NCBI GenBank assembly: GCA_031291295.1
Contig: JARLJI010000063.1
Coordinates: 1-39,357 of the forward strand
Direction: 5' to 3'
DNA: 39,357 nucleotides
DNA from: Rhodoferax sp.
GTDB taxonomy: Bacteria > Pseudomonadota > Gammaproteobacteria > Burkholderiales > Burkholderiaceae_C
Below are positions 15,789 to 25,207 of this stretch, piece by piece (positions within the stretch are counted from its first letter, which is position 1; each line of letters opens with the position of its first letter). The position numbers and the translations under genes were made by a program. Under the pieces are notes generated by a model that worked only from the letters and a program-made list of their open reading frames with translations, made no database searches and was not told the DNA's origin.

Positions 15789-16567
15789 TTGAAGCACTGG
15801 AACCCGCAAGCGTGATACTGTACGAATACCCCTTTAACGAACGCATACGCACCTATCTGCGTCTTGAGCACCTGTTTCGCCGCCTGGGCGAACTGGTCCC
15901 GCGCGATCACCCCCTCGATCACCACTACGCGCTGACCACCATCTTCGAGATCATGGATGTGGCAACGCGGGCCGACCTCAAGTCGGATGTGATGCGTGAC
16001 CTCGAGAAGCAAAAGCAGACGCTCAACAGCTACCGCGGCAACCCGGCGATCGCCGAGTCGGTGCTGGACCACGTGGTGGGGGAACTTGACGCCTGCTTTT
16101 CGGCCGTCAACAACCTGCCCGGCAAGGCCGGCCAATCGCTCACCGAAAACGACTGGCTCATGAGTATCCGCAGCCGTGTCGGCATCCCGGGCGGCACCTG
16201 CGAATTCGACCTGCCCGCCTACTACGCGTGGCAGCACAAGGACGCCCGAGCGCGCCGGGCCGACCTGGAGCGCTGGGCCACCACGCTGGCGCCGCTGGCC
16301 GAGTCCGTCCACCGGCTGCTCAAATTGCTGCGCGAGTCCGGTGTGCCGCAAAAAGTGGTGGCCAGCGCGGGGCAGTTCCAGCAAGCCCTGCCGCAGGGCC
16401 GCACCTTCCAGCTCATGCGTTTGCGCATCGACCCCGCCCTGGGTCTGATCCCCGAAATCAGCGGCAACCGGCTGATGGTGTCGGTGCGCCTGATGCGCCA
16501 TGAAGCGGATGACCGGCTGCACGCCAGCAGTGATGACACCGCCTTCGAAATGACCCTGTGTTCCTGA
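15785..16567 (+). CDS. zapD: Cell division protein ZapD (YacF)
   Basis: A 260-residue cytoplasmic protein matching ZapD, which cross-links FtsZ filaments at midcell. The N-terminal start with LYEYPFNERIRTYLRLEHLF and the later GTCEFDLPAYYAW are family hallmarks. The helical first half and beta-rich second half fit the known fold. It is coupled to coaE by a four-base overlap. Confidence 0.95.
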   Translation: MIEALEPASVILYEYPFNERIRTYLRLEHLFRRLGELVPRDHPLDHHYALTTIFEIMDVATRADLKSDVMRDLEKQKQTLNSYRGNPAIAESVLDHVVGELDACFSAVNNLPGKAGQSLTENDWLMSIRSRVGIPGGTCEFDLPAYYAWQHKDARARRADLERWATTLAPLAESVHRLLKLLRESGVPQKVVASAGQFQQALPQGRTFQLMRLRIDPALGLIPEISGNRLMVSVRLMRHEADDRLHASSDDTAFEMTLCS

Positions 16568-16601
16568 AACCCCATTGAGCCGCCCGAACCGCGCCGCTGC
16601 C

Positions 16602-16814
16602 ATGCAACAGGCCAGCCCACCTCCCAAACTCGTGACCTGCCCGACCTGCGGCGGCGACAGCGTTTACGCGCCGACCAACCCGTATCGCCCGTTTTGCAGC
16701 GAGCGCTGCAAAAACATGGACCTGGGCGCCTGGGCCAGCGAGCGCTTTCGCATGCCGACGCAGGACGCGCCAGACGATGCCGTTTTTGGCGACGCCAGGC
16801 GCGACGATTCTTGA
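16602..16814 (+). CDS. yacG: DNA gyrase inhibitor YacG, zinc-binding
   Basis: A 70-residue zinc protein with the two halves of the site, CPTCGG and CSERCKNMDLG, that define YacG; E. coli YacG inhibits gyrase. The last gene of the pilus/coaE operon. A TTG at 16575 would add nine residues and lie closer to the zapD stop, but the ATG gives a more usual length. The C-terminal half is acidic and probably disordered. Confidence 0.93.
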   Translation: MQQASPPPKLVTCPTCGGDSVYAPTNPYRPFCSERCKNMDLGAWASERFRMPTQDAPDDAVFGDARRDDS

Positions 16815-16816
16815 GA

Positions 16817-16871
16817 GAAAAGTAGCTGCAACCCTCTATGAACGTTGGCTGTCAGCTATTAAATGTGTAGC
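16817..16871 (-). repeat. Dispersed 55-58 nt element, copy 2 (overlaps mutT 3' end)
   Basis: On the minus strand the head is GCTACACATTTAATAGC and a 38-nt tail ends in TACTTTTC. The element covers the last codons and the stop of mutT and the gap to the convergent yacG gene, so it probably also serves as a transcription stop for mutT. Confidence 0.7.
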
Positions 16872-17342
16872 ACCTTCGAATTGGCGCTCGCGCGCCAGCC
16901 AGCCCAGCACGGGCACGGTGCCGACCAGCACAGGCGCCACGCGCACCGGCAGCCGCTGCCAGGCAAACGACTGGCTCTCGCGCATTTGCAGCTCGCCGGT
17001 CCACGCGAATACCTTGCAGAAGTTCAGCCGCACCAGCGCATGCGGGTAGTCCACCAGTTCCACCTTCCAGGCCTCGACCGCACCGATGACAATCCCGAGC
17101 TCCTCGTGCAATTCGCGGCGCAAGGCCTGCTCGACGGTTTCGCCCGCTTCGAGCTTGCCGCCCGGGAACTCCCAGTAGCCCTCGTACACCTTGCCGGGCG
17201 GGCGCGAGGTCAGCAGGAAATCGCCGTCGGGACGGATCAGCACGCCGACCGCGACATCGACCACGGCGCGGTCAGCGCCGCCCTCGCGCGGGCGATCGGC
17301 GTCGGCAACGAGAGCTTGGCCGGTCGTCGTCTCAAGCCTCAT
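16836..17342 (-). CDS. mutT: Nudix hydrolase, MutT type
   Basis: A 168-residue Nudix protein. The Nudix box GGKLEAGETVEQALRRELHE, continuing ELGI, is complete and has the REXXEE metal-binding core. The family role is to hydrolyse 8-oxo-dGTP and so prevent A:T to C:G mutations. The start overlaps the upstream ATPase stop (ATGA). The last dozen codons (GATHLIADSQRS) are encoded by a dispersed repeat element, so the natural C-terminus seems to have been replaced or extended. Whether it acts mainly on 8-oxo-dGTP cannot be shown from sequence alone. Confidence 0.9.
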   Translation of the reverse strand: MRLETTTGQALVADADRPREGGADRAVVDVAVGVLIRPDGDFLLTSRPPGKVYEGYWEFPGGKLEAGETVEQALRRELHEELGIVIGAVEAWKVELVDYPHALVRLNFCKVFAWTGELQMRESQSFAWQRLPVRVAPVLVGTVPVLGWLARERQFEGATHLIADSQRS

Positions 17343-18217
17343 GGCTGCACGCTGTGCGTGCCCGCATAGTCGCGCGCAAACTGGTACGCCACGCGGCCAC
17401 TGCGCGAACCCCGCTCGAGCGCCCAGACCAGCGATTCGGCGCGCGCCGCAGCGATGGCCTGCGCGCTCACGCCAAATGAGGACAGCCACTGCGCCACGAT
17501 GGCGAGGTACTCATCCTGGTTGAACGGGTAAAAGCTGACCCACAGGCCAAAGCGTTCGGACAGCGAAATCTTCTCTTCCACCACCTCGCCAGGATGCACC
17601 TCGCCGTCCTCGGTATGGGTGTAGGTGAGGTTTTCCTTCATGTACTCGGGCAGCAGGTGGCGCCGGTTGCTGGTGGCGTAGATCAGCACATTGGGCGTGG
17701 CCGCGGCCACCGAGCCATCGAGCGTGGACTTGAGGGCCTTGTAGCCGGGCTCGCCCTCGTCAAAACTCAGGTCGTCGCAAAACACGATGAATTTTTCGGG
17801 CCGCTGCGCCACCACGTCGACGATGTCGGGCAGGTCGATCAGGTCGGTCTTGTCGACTTCGATCAGGCGCAGGCCCTGCCTGGAGTAGGCATTCAGGCAG
17901 GCCTTGATGAGCGACGACTTGCCGGTTCCCCGCGCACCCGTCAGCAATACATTGTTGGCCGGCTTGCCTTCGACGAAATGCAGGGTATTGAGCCGGATCT
18001 TTTCCTTCTGCCCGTCGATTTCTTTCAGATCGCCCAGACTGATCGCGCCGACGTGGCGCACGGGCGTGAGCAGTCCATGGCCTGAATGGCGCCTGCGGTA
18101 GCGCCAGGCGATGGCGGCGTTCCAGTCGGGCGGCGTGAACGGCTCGGGCAACACCGCCTCGATGCGGGCCATGAGCTGCTCGGCGCGCTGGATCAGATGT
18201 TCAAAGTGTTCGTTCAC
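17339..18217 (-). CDS. DUF815-family AAA+ ATPase
   Basis: A 292-residue P-loop ATPase. Walker [10 protein letters not shown] is near residues 93-101, Walker [11 protein letters not shown] near 143-152, a sensor-1-like [10 protein letters not shown] follows, and then a C-terminal small domain. The pattern matches the DUF815 proteins, whose role is unknown. It starts with GTG and overlaps argJ by four bases and mutT by four bases, so argJ, this gene and mutT are one coupled unit. The arrangement argJ-DUF815-mutT is common in Burkholderiales. Confidence 0.9.
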   Translation of the reverse strand: MNEHFEHLIQRAEQLMARIEAVLPEPFTPPDWNAAIAWRYRRRHSGHGLLTPVRHVGAISLGDLKEIDGQKEKIRLNTLHFVEGKPANNVLLTGARGTGKSSLIKACLNAYSRQGLRLIEVDKTDLIDLPDIVDVVAQRPEKFIVFCDDLSFDEGEPGYKALKSTLDGSVAAATPNVLIYATSNRRHLLPEYMKENLTYTHTEDGEVHPGEVVEEKISLSERFGLWVSFYPFNQDEYLAIVAQWLSSFGVSAQAIAAARAESLVWALERGSRSGRVAYQFARDYAGTHSVQP

Positions 18218-19443
18218 GAGCGGTAATCCGCATTGATCGACACATAGTCGTGGCTCAGGTCACAGGTCCACACCGTGTCCACGGCGCTGCCGCGGCCCAG
18301 CGCCACCCGCACCACGATTTCGCTTTGCTTCATGACGCGCTGGCCGTCTTCTTCGCGGTACGCGGGGTTGCGCCCACCCCGCGCCGCGACATGCACGTCG
18401 TCCAGGTACAGGTCGATCTTCGTCTGGTCCAGGTCGTCGATGCCGGCGTAGCCGACCGCGGCCAGGATGCGGCCCAGATTCGGGTCGCTGGCAAAGAAGG
18501 CTGTCTTGACCAGCGGCGAGTGCGCAATGGCATAGGCCACCTGGCGGCATTCCTCACCGGTCTTGCCGCCTTCCACCTGGATCGCTATAAATTTGGTAGC
18601 ACCCTCTCCATCACGCACAATGGCTTGCGCCAGTTTTTGTGCGATACCGGCGATGGCGGCCTGCAGCGCACGGCCATCCAGGCTATCCAGAGAAGTGATG
18701 GGCGCATGTGCCGCCTTGTTGCTGGCGATCACCACGAATGAATCGTTGGTGGACGTATCGCCATCGATCGTGATGCGGTTGAACGAGCCCTCGGCCAGTG
18801 CCTTGACCATTGGCTGCAACACGGCTTGATCAACGCAGGCGTCGGTGGCGATGAAGCCGAGCATGGTCGCCATGTTGGGCCGGATCATGCCTGCGCCCTT
18901 GGCGATGCCGCTGATGCTGACCTTCGCGCCGCCAATCATGACTTGGGTGCTGAAGGCCTTGGGCACCGTGTCGGTGGTCATGATGCCCTCGGCCGCGCGC
19001 GCCCAGTGGTCCTCGCGGGCATCCGCGAGAGCCGCCGGCAAACCGGCTTCGATGCGGTCCACCGGCAGCGACTCCATGATCACGCCCGTGGAAAAAGGCA
19101 ATATCTGCTCGGGCGACAGCGCCAGTTGGCGCGCCAGTGCGGTGCAGCTGGCGCGGGCACGCGCCAGGCCCTCCTCGCCGGTGCCGGCGTTGGCGTTGCC
19201 CGTGTTGATCAGCAGTGCTCGAATGTCGGCGCCCCCGGCCAGGTGCTCACGGCACACCTGCACCGGCGCCGCGCAAAAGCGGTTCTGCGTGAACACGCCC
19301 GCGACGCTGGCGCCGGCGTCGATCAACACGACCGTGAGGTCCTTGCGGTCGGCCTTTCGGACCCCGGCCTCGGTCACACCGAGGCGTACGCCGGCAATCG
19401 CATGCAGATCTGCGGGATCGGGAGCAGTCAGATTGACGGGCAT
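18214..19443 (-). CDS. argJ: Bifunctional ornithine acetyltransferase / N-acetylglutamate synthase
   Basis: A 409-residue enzyme of the cyclic arginine pathway: it moves the acetyl group from N-acetylornithine to glutamate. The self-cleavage site is visible in [12 protein letters not shown], where the Thr of ATML becomes the nucleophile. The oxyanion region [10 protein letters not shown] and the DGEGATKFI motif are also present. Full length. It follows secA by 77 bases, but the strong secA terminator lies between, so it needs its own promoter, for which there is little room. Confidence 0.96.
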   Translation of the reverse strand: MPVNLTAPDPADLHAIAGVRLGVTEAGVRKADRKDLTVVLIDAGASVAGVFTQNRFCAAPVQVCREHLAGGADIRALLINTGNANAGTGEEGLARARASCTALARQLALSPEQILPFSTGVIMESLPVDRIEAGLPAALADAREDHWARAAEGIMTTDTVPKAFSTQVMIGGAKVSISGIAKGAGMIRPNMATMLGFIATDACVDQAVLQPMVKALAEGSFNRITIDGDTSTNDSFVVIASNKAAHAPITSLDSLDGRALQAAIAGIAQKLAQAIVRDGEGATKFIAIQVEGGKTGEECRQVAYAIAHSPLVKTAFFASDPNLGRILAAVGYAGIDDLDQTKIDLYLDDVHVAARGGRNPAYREEDGQRVMKQSEIVVRVALGRGSAVDTVWTCDLSHDYVSINADYRS

Positions 19444-19477
19444 GGGCGGCTTTCAAAAAAACTTCGCTGAATTATCC

Positions 19478-19503
19478 AGAAAAACACGGGCCGCGGCCCG
19501 TGT
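19478..19503 (-). terminator. Rho-independent terminator of secA
   Basis: On the minus strand a 20-base perfect palindrome (ACACGGGCCG / CGGCCCGTGT) is followed by TTTTC, 17 bases beyond the secA stop codon. Confidence 0.8.
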
Positions 19504-19520
19504 TCAGCGCCTGTGGCGAA

Positions 19521-22310
19521 TCAGGCCAGCTTGCCGTGGCACTGTTTGTATTTCTTGCCGCTGCCACAGGGGCAAGGGTCGTTGCGGCCCACGCGCGACA
19601 GCACCCCGCTGGCGATGGCCGCGGCCGAAGCGGTCGCGCGCACGCGCTGTCCTTTGATCGTTTCCTCGTCCACCACGGTCTCGACGTCGCCCGTTTCCGT
19701 CGGTGCGATGTAGGTGACGTTGGCAATGTTTTCAGCCCGGTTTTCCAGCTCTTCGGCGGCCTGCCCCAACTGCTCGTTGGACTGCACCTGAACGGTCATG
19801 AGCACTTTGGTGACGTCGTTCTTGACCGAATCGAGCAATTGCCCGAACAGCTCGAACGCTTCGCGCTTGTATTCCTGCTTGGGCTGCTTCTGGGCGTAGC
19901 CACGCAAGTGGATGCCCTGGCGCAAATAGTCGAGCGAGCTCAGATGCTCGCGCCAGTGGGAGTCAATGCTCTGCAACAGCACAATGCGCTCGAACTGGGT
20001 GAAATTCTCACCCCCGACCTGTTCCGCCTTGGCGGCAAAGGCCGCATTGGCAGCCTCAATCACCGATTGCAGAATGTCTTCATCCGTGATGGCGCTGGCC
20101 GCCTGCACCTGTTGCTGCAATGGCAGCTCGATCTGCCAGTCCTCGCGCAGCACCTTTTCCAGGCCCGCGATGTCCCACTGCTCTTCCACCGACTCCGCCG
20201 GCACGTACTGACGCACCAGGTCGGTCAAACAGCCTTCGCGCAGGGCCTCGATCTGCGCCGACAGATCGCGCGCGTCCAGAATGTCGTTGCGCTGCTTGTA
20301 AATCACCTTGCGCTGATCGTTGGAGACGTCGTCGTATTCCAGCAGTTGCTTGCGGATGTCGAAGTTGCGGGCTTCCACCTTGCGCTGGGCGGATTCGATG
20401 CTGCGCGTGACGATGCCCGCCTCGATGGCCTCGCCATCCGGCATCTTCAGACGCTCCATGATGGCCTTGACGCGGTCGCCCGCAAAAATGCGCATCAGCG
20501 AATCGTCCAGCCCCAGGTAAAAGCGCGAGGAGCCGGGATCGCCCTGGCGGCCCGAGCGGCCGCGCAGCTGGTTGTCGATGCGGCGCGACTCATGGCGCTC
20601 GGTCGCGATGATGCGCAAGCCACCCAGCTGCGTCACCTGCTCGTGGTCGCGGGCCCAGTCGGCGCGCAGCTGCTCGATGCGGGCCTGTTTGGCGGCCGCG
20701 TCCAGGGTTTCGTCGGCTTCGACCGCTTCGATCGCCTTTTCCACATTGCCCCCGAGCACGATATCGGTGCCGCGGCCCGCCATGTTGGTGGCAATCGTGA
20801 TCATTTTCGGGCGTCCGGCCTGCGCCACGATGTCCGCCTCGCGCGCATGCTGCTTCGCATTGAGCACCTGGTGCGGCAGCTTTTCCTTGACCAGCAACTG
20901 GTCGATGATTTCGGAGTTCTCGATCGAGGAGGTGCCGACCAGAACGGGCTGGCCACGCTCGTAGCACTCGCGGATGTCCTTGATCGCCGCCTCGTATTTT
21001 TCACGCGTGGTCTTGTACACGCGGTCAAGCTGGTCCTCGCGCCGGCTCGGCCGGTTCGGCGGAATCACGATCGTTTCCAGGCCATAGATTTCCTGGAACT
21101 CGTAGGCTTCGGTGTCAGCCGTGCCGGTCATGCCCGCCAGCTTGCCGTAGAGCCGGAAGTAGTTCTGGAACGTGATGGAGGCCAGTGTCTGGTTTTCGGC
21201 CTGGATCAGCACGCCTTCCTTGGCCTCGACGGCCTGGTGCAGACCCTCGCTCCAGCGCCGGCCCGACATCAGGCGCCCGGTGAATTCGTCGACGATGACG
21301 ATCTCGCCATCCTGCACCACGTAATGCTGGTCGCGGTGATACAGGTGATTCGCACGCAGCGCGGCGTACAGGTGATGCATCAACGTGATGTTGGCCGGGT
21401 CGTACAGCGTCGTGCCCTCCGGAATCAGGCCCAGATTGAACAGGATGCGCTCGGCATTTTCGTGGCCCTGCTCGGTCAGGAACACCTGGCGGGTTTTTTC
21501 ATCGATCGTGAAGTCACCCGGCTTGGTGATGCCCTCCCCGGTGCGCGGGTCGGCCTCGCCTTCCTGGCGGGTCAGCATCGGCACCACCTTGTTGATGGTG
21601 ATGTACATCTCGGTGTGATCTTCGGCCTGCCCGCTGATGATCAGCGGCGTGCGCGCCTCGTCGATCAGGATCGAATCCACCTCGTCGACGATGGCGTAGT
21701 TCAGGCCGCGCTGCACGCGGTCCTGCACTTCGTAGACCATGTTGTCGCGCAGGTAATCAAATCCGTATTCGTTGTTGGTGCCGTAAGTAATATCGGCCCG
21801 GTAGGCAACCTGCTTCTCCTCGCGCGGCAGTTGCGGCAGATTGATGCCGACACTCAAGCCGAGGAAGTTGTACAGGCGCCCCATCCACAGCGCATCGCGG
21901 TTGGCCAGGTAGTCGTTCACGGTCACCACATGCACGCCCTTGCCTGTCAGCGCGTTCAGGTACACGGGCAATGTCGCGGTCAGCGTCTTGCCCTCGCCGG
22001 TACCCATCTCGGAAATCTTGCCGTCGTGCAACGACATGCCGCCGATCAGCTGCACGTCGAAGTGGCGCATCTTCATGACGCGCTTGGAGCCCTCGCGCAC
22101 CACCGCGAAGGCCTCCGGCAGGATCGCATCGAGCGTCTCGCCGTTGGCAACACGCGCCTTGAAATCATGTGTTTTCCCGCGAAGCTCGTCGTCGCTCAGT
22201 TTTTCGTAAACGGGTTCCAGTGCGTTGATGCTCTCGGCAACTTTGCGGTATTGCTTGAGGAGCCGGTCATTGCGACTGCCGAATATTTTGGTGAGAAAGT
22301 TGGTGGCCAT
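19521..22310 (-). CDS. secA: Protein translocase ATPase SecA
   Basis: A 929-residue motor of the general secretion pathway. Walker [22 protein letters not shown] and the helicase-like segments [10 protein letters not shown] and GRSGRQGD are all present. The C-terminal zinc tail has [14 protein letters not shown], which binds SecB and phospholipid. The start used is the ATG opening [12 protein letters not shown]; an upstream ATG would add 13 residues with no family support. It is monocistronic by its terminator. Confidence 0.97.
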   Translation of the reverse strand: MATNFLTKIFGSRNDRLLKQYRKVAESINALEPVYEKLSDDELRGKTHDFKARVANGETLDAILPEAFAVVREGSKRVMKMRHFDVQLIGGMSLHDGKISEMGTGEGKTLTATLPVYLNALTGKGVHVVTVNDYLANRDALWMGRLYNFLGLSVGINLPQLPREEKQVAYRADITYGTNNEYGFDYLRDNMVYEVQDRVQRGLNYAIVDEVDSILIDEARTPLIISGQAEDHTEMYITINKVVPMLTRQEGEADPRTGEGITKPGDFTIDEKTRQVFLTEQGHENAERILFNLGLIPEGTTLYDPANITLMHHLYAALRANHLYHRDQHYVVQDGEIVIVDEFTGRLMSGRRWSEGLHQAVEAKEGVLIQAENQTLASITFQNYFRLYGKLAGMTGTADTEAYEFQEIYGLETIVIPPNRPSRREDQLDRVYKTTREKYEAAIKDIRECYERGQPVLVGTSSIENSEIIDQLLVKEKLPHQVLNAKQHAREADIVAQAGRPKMITIATNMAGRGTDIVLGGNVEKAIEAVEADETLDAAAKQARIEQLRADWARDHEQVTQLGGLRIIATERHESRRIDNQLRGRSGRQGDPGSSRFYLGLDDSLMRIFAGDRVKAIMERLKMPDGEAIEAGIVTRSIESAQRKVEARNFDIRKQLLEYDDVSNDQRKVIYKQRNDILDARDLSAQIEALREGCLTDLVRQYVPAESVEEQWDIAGLEKVLREDWQIELPLQQQVQAASAITDEDILQSVIEAANAAFAAKAEQVGGENFTQFERIVLLQSIDSHWREHLSSLDYLRQGIHLRGYAQKQPKQEYKREAFELFGQLLDSVKNDVTKVLMTVQVQSNEQLGQAAEELENRAENIANVTYIAPTETGDVETVVDEETIKGQRVRATASAAAIASGVLSRVGRNDPCPCGSGKKYKQCHGKLA

Positions 22311-22335
22311 GAATGCAAGACCGCCCTGCCGGCCT

Positions 22336-22341
22336 GTTATA
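22336..22341 (-). promoter_or_regulatory. Possible -10 box of secA
   Basis: TATAAC on the minus strand (5 of 6 to consensus) lies 26 bases before the secA start; no good -35 box is seen. The remainder of the 292-base gap between secA and the divergent DUF721 gene holds no structure I can name. Confidence 0.25.
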
Positions 22342-22602
22342 GCCTGCAAAGCGACCGAAATCCTAATGTGTTGGTGGATTCAGGTGGGGTCGCGGCTGCA
22401 AATTGCAACAATGGCTCGTGACAGCCATAGCGTTGACCAAACCCAAGATTTTACCTTTGTGCCGGCCCCCACCTGCCGTGCCGGCTCAAGCTGCCATTGC
22501 GGCACTGGCCATTTTCGGTCGGGCCGATTTTTTGCCCTCCGTCAAAAGCGTTGGAACCCACGATAATCGAGGGCTCATGCACCTCCTCAACCTTCGTCGG
22601 CC

Positions 22603-22923
22603 ATGCCGCTCGTGAACCGCCATCATCATGCCGTCTCGCTACAGCAAGCGGCGCAGGAGTCGCCAACGCTGGCACGGCTGACCGAGCTCGCACGCGATTC
22701 GGGCGCACGCCTCAAGGCGATTGAACGACTGATTCCCGAGGCATTGCGCGGCGCCATCAAACCAGGGCCGATCGACGGAGAAACGTGGTGCCTGCTGGTT
22801 CAAAGCAATGCTGCGGCGGCAAAGCTCCGGCAGTTGCTGCCTTCGCTTCAGGCCCACCTGCGCAGCCAGGGCTGGGCGGTCACCGCCATCCGGCTCAAGG
22901 TTCAGATCAACCCCGAGTCGTAG
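22603..22923 (+). CDS. DUF721 / DciA-like protein
   Basis: A 106-residue protein with the DUF721 layout: an N-terminal region with LARLTELARDSGARLKAIE, then a compact alpha/beta part with LVQSNAAAAKLRQLLPSL. DUF721 includes DciA, the loader or recruiter of the replicative helicase DnaB in bacteria without DnaC. The protein is short and lacks a long C-terminal extension, so a replication role is inferred only. It is divergent from secA, as in many Burkholderiales. Confidence 0.75.
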   Translation: MPLVNRHHHAVSLQQAAQESPTLARLTELARDSGARLKAIERLIPEALRGAIKPGPIDGETWCLLVQSNAAAAKLRQLLPSLQAHLRSQGWAVTAIRLKVQINPES

Positions 22924-22959
22924 CGCCCTGAGTCACAGCGCATTGCGCGCTTGAATAAG

Positions 22960-23035
22960 TGGTGCCGCTTGTCGGAATCGAACTGACGACCTACCGCTTA
23001 CAAGGCGGTTGCTCTACCAACTGAGCTAAAGCGGC
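22960..23035 (-). tRNA. tRNA-Thr(UGU)
   Basis: A 76-nt cloverleaf including an encoded CCA. The acceptor stem is GCCGCTT/AAGCGGC, the D arm GCTC-AGTTGGTA-GAGC, and the anticodon stem ACCGC/GCGGT with loop CTTGTAA gives anticodon TGT. The T arm GTCAG-TTCGATT-CCGAC has one A-C mismatch. It lies between the DUF721 gene and sspB, in reverse orientation. Confidence 0.95.
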
Positions 23036-23084
23036 AACGTTTTTATTTTACCGGGGCTGCCATCGCGACGCCCCTGAAACCTGT

Positions 23085-23594
23085 CTACTTCACCCGCTTG
23101 AGTGAAGGACGTCCCCCTCCCGAGGGGCGTGGTGGCTCTGCATCACCGTCCTGCGGCGCATCATCGGCCGGTGCGATTTGCACCACCTTGGGGTCGCTCT
23201 CCACGGGACGCGTTGCGTCCGGCACACTGCTCAATGCCGGCGCCTTAGGAGCCTCTTCGCCGGCGGATGCAGACACCGGGACCGGGAACGCCATGCCCTG
23301 CCCGTTCTCCCGGGCATAAATCGCAATCACGCGGCTGACGGGCACCATGATCTCGCGCGCCGTCCCGGCAAACCGGGCCTTGAACTCGATGAAGTCGTTG
23401 CCGAGTTTGAGCGAGCTGGTCGCGTCAAAGCTGATGTTGAGCACAATCTCGCCGTTTTTCACGTACTCGCGCGGCACCTGGACGGAATCGTCCACCAGCA
23501 CGGCGACGTACGGGGTCAAGCCATTGTCGGTGCACCATTCGTACAGCGCCCGGATCAGGTAGGGCCGCGTCGAGGAGAAATCCAGGGCATTCAT
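23085..23594 (-). CDS. sspB: ClpXP protease specificity-enhancing factor SspB
   Basis: A 169-residue adaptor that binds ssrA-tagged proteins and hands them to ClpXP. The N-terminal fold begins with STRPYLIRALYEWCTDNGLT and contains the substrate-groove segments. A long flexible linker leads to the C-terminal GGGRPSLKRVK, which matches the ClpX-binding tail of E. coli SspB (GGRPALRVVK). The start is the ATG of MNALDFSS; the longer open frame upstream is encoded by a 67-bp repeat and is not part of the protein. It follows sspA in the usual order. Confidence 0.95.
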   Translation of the reverse strand: MNALDFSSTRPYLIRALYEWCTDNGLTPYVAVLVDDSVQVPREYVKNGEIVLNISFDATSSLKLGNDFIEFKARFAGTAREIMVPVSRVIAIYARENGQGMAFPVPVSASAGEEAPKAPALSSVPDATRPVESDPKVVQIAPADDAPQDGDAEPPRPSGGGRPSLKRVK

Positions 23595-23635
23595 GAATTC
23601 AGCCAAATTAAACCCCGGCCACCAGCCGCCGCGCC

Positions 23636-23702
23636 GGGCCGCCCCCGGCAAGGCCAGCCCCCTCGGGGGGCAGCGCAGTATGCGAAACGACAAGCGTGGG
23701 GG
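23636..23702 (+). repeat. 67-bp repeat, copy 1
   Basis: It begins GGGCCGCCCC, contains the palindrome CCCCCTCGGGGGG and GCAGCGCAGTA, and ends GACAAGCGTGGGGG. A second copy of equal length lies at 35901-35967. It fills most of the gap between sspA and sspB. Similar sequences are, to my memory, scattered through Comamonadaceae genomes. It can fold strongly. Confidence 0.85.
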
Positions 23703-23708
23703 TCATAT

Positions 23709-24320
23709 TTACTTGCGCATCACTTTTTCGGAGGGTGTCAGCGCTTCAATATAGGCCGGACGGGAAAAAATGCGCTCGGCGTACTTCAGCAGCGGCGCCG
23801 CGTTCTTGCTGAGGTCGATGCCGTAGTAGTCCAGGCGCCAGAGCAGCGGGGCAATCGCCACGTCGAGCATCGAGAAATTGTCGCCAAGCATGTACTTGTT
23901 CTTGAGAAACACCGGCGCCAGCTGCGTGAGGCGATCGCGGATGTGCGAGCGGGCCTTCTCCAGCGCCTTCTCATTGCTCTTGGAGGCCCGGCTCTCGAGC
24001 GTGGAGACGTGCACGAACAACTCCTTCTCGAAATTGAGCAGGAACAGGCGTACGCGAGCACGGTCCACCGGATCCCCGGGCATCAGCTGCGGATGCGGAA
24101 AGCGCTCGTCGATGTACTCATTGATGATGTTCGACTCGTACAGGATGAGGTCACGCTCGACCAGGATGGGCACCTGGCCGTACGGATTCATGACGTTGAT
24201 GTCTTCCGGCTTGTTGTAGAGATCCACGTCGCGGATCTCGAAATCCATGCCCTTTTCGAACAGCACGAAGCGGCAGCGGTGGGAAAACGGGCAGGTGGTT
24301 CCTGAATAAAGCACCATCAT
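23709..24320 (-). CDS. sspA: Stringent starvation protein A
   Basis: A 203-residue protein with a glutathione-transferase fold. The N-terminal thioredoxin-like domain (MVLYSGTTCPFSHRCRFVL to the cis-Pro region YGQVPIL) is followed by a helical C-terminal domain. SspA binds RNA polymerase and affects transcription in starvation and acid stress; it has no transferase activity. It lies between the petABC terminator and sspB, the typical proteobacterial position. Confidence 0.95.
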   Translation of the reverse strand: MMVLYSGTTCPFSHRCRFVLFEKGMDFEIRDVDLYNKPEDINVMNPYGQVPILVERDLILYESNIINEYIDERFPHPQLMPGDPVDRARVRLFLLNFEKELFVHVSTLESRASKSNEKALEKARSHIRDRLTQLAPVFLKNKYMLGDNFSMLDVAIAPLLWRLDYYGIDLSKNAAPLLKYAERIFSRPAYIEALTPSEKVMRK

Positions 24321-24340
24321 GGTGAAGACTCCTGAAAATC

Positions 24341-24374
24341 AAAAAGAGTGGGATGCCGGCAGCATTCCCACTCT
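24341..24374 (-). terminator. Rho-independent terminator of petABC
   Basis: On the minus strand arms AGAGTGGGA and TCCCACTCT enclose a loop whose own ends (ATGC/GCAT) extend the stem; TTTTT follows directly. It is 46 bases past the petC stop and just before the sspA start. Confidence 0.88.
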
Positions 24375-24419
24375 GGAAGGCTCAAGCGACGCACGCTGGC
24401 GACGCCCGAGTCGCGTGAA

Positions 24420-25190
24420 TTACTTGACGTCTTTCCAGAACGCTGCGTTGAGGCGCCAGGCAATGATGGTAAACATACCCAGGAACAGCATCACCCAGAC
24501 ACCGACGCGCACCCGCGTGTTCTGCGATGGCTCGCTCATCCATTGCAGATAGCTGACCAGATCGCCCACAGACTGCTCGAATTTCAAGGGTGTCATGGTA
24601 CCTGGCGTGACCTGTTGCCAGCCGCGGAACACGTCGACCTCCTGTCCGCTTTCCTTGTCCTTGACCTTGTCGAAAATCGGCTTGCGCTCGCCTTGCAGCT
24701 CCCACAGGACGTTGGGCATGGCCACGTTGGGAAACGCAAGATTGTTCCAGCCGGTGGCCTTGGAGTCGTCGCGGTAGAAGGTGCGCAAATAGGTGTACAG
24801 ATAGTCCGCCCCGCTGCCGCCATGGCCCGCGCGCGAGCGGGCCACCAGGGTCAGATCGGGCGGGTTGGCGCCAAACCAGTCCTTGGCCTGTGCCGGACTG
24901 ATGGCCGCGACCATCGTGTCAGCCATCGTGCCATCGGTGAGCAGCAGGTTGTCCTTGATCTGTTGTGTGGTCAGCCCGATGTCCTGCAGACGGGTGTAGC
25001 GCATGAAGGCTGCGGAATGACAGTTCAGGCAGTAGTTGACAAAGAGTTTGGCGCCCGTCTGGAGCGTTGCCAGATCGTTGGTCCGGATCGGCGCCTTGTC
25101 CCAGGCGATGCCCCCCTCGGCAGCTTGCGCGCCCGTCATGAACGCCGCGGCGGCCATCAGGCCCAAAGCCAGTTGTTTCAGTTTGCTCAT
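24420..25190 (-). CDS. petC: Cytochrome c1 of the bc1 complex
   Basis: A 256-residue membrane-anchored cytochrome. It has a signal peptide (cut after AQA near residue 23), the heme site CLNCH at 54-58, a periplasmic body with the late MTPLKFEQSV region, and a C-terminal anchor (VMLFLGMFTIIAWRLNAAFW). It takes electrons from the Rieske protein and passes them to soluble cytochrome c. The third gene of petABC, 17 bases after petB. Confidence 0.96.
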   Translation of the reverse strand: MSKLKQLALGLMAAAAFMTGAQAAEGGIAWDKAPIRTNDLATLQTGAKLFVNYCLNCHSAAFMRYTRLQDIGLTTQQIKDNLLLTDGTMADTMVAAISPAQAKDWFGANPPDLTLVARSRAGHGGSGADYLYTYLRTFYRDDSKATGWNNLAFPNVAMPNVLWELQGERKPIFDKVKDKESGQEVDVFRGWQQVTPGTMTPLKFEQSVGDLVSYLQWMSEPSQNTRVRVGVWVMLFLGMFTIIAWRLNAAFWKDVK

Positions 25191-25207
25191 TGTTGAAAGT
25201 CTCCAGC

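Noticed and set aside
18584..18600. A further 17-mer with the GCTA...ATAGC head inside argJ (minus strand GCTACCAAATTTATAGC).
   Set aside because: It encodes ATKFIA of the strongly conserved ArgJ motif DGEGATKFI, and the following bases do not match the element tail. Chance plus conserved codons explains it, although the ATA codon is unusual for this genome.
23595..23693. A 33-residue N-terminal extension of SspB.
   Set aside because: It is read from the 67-bp repeat and has no match to the family, whose N-terminus fits the ATG at 23594.
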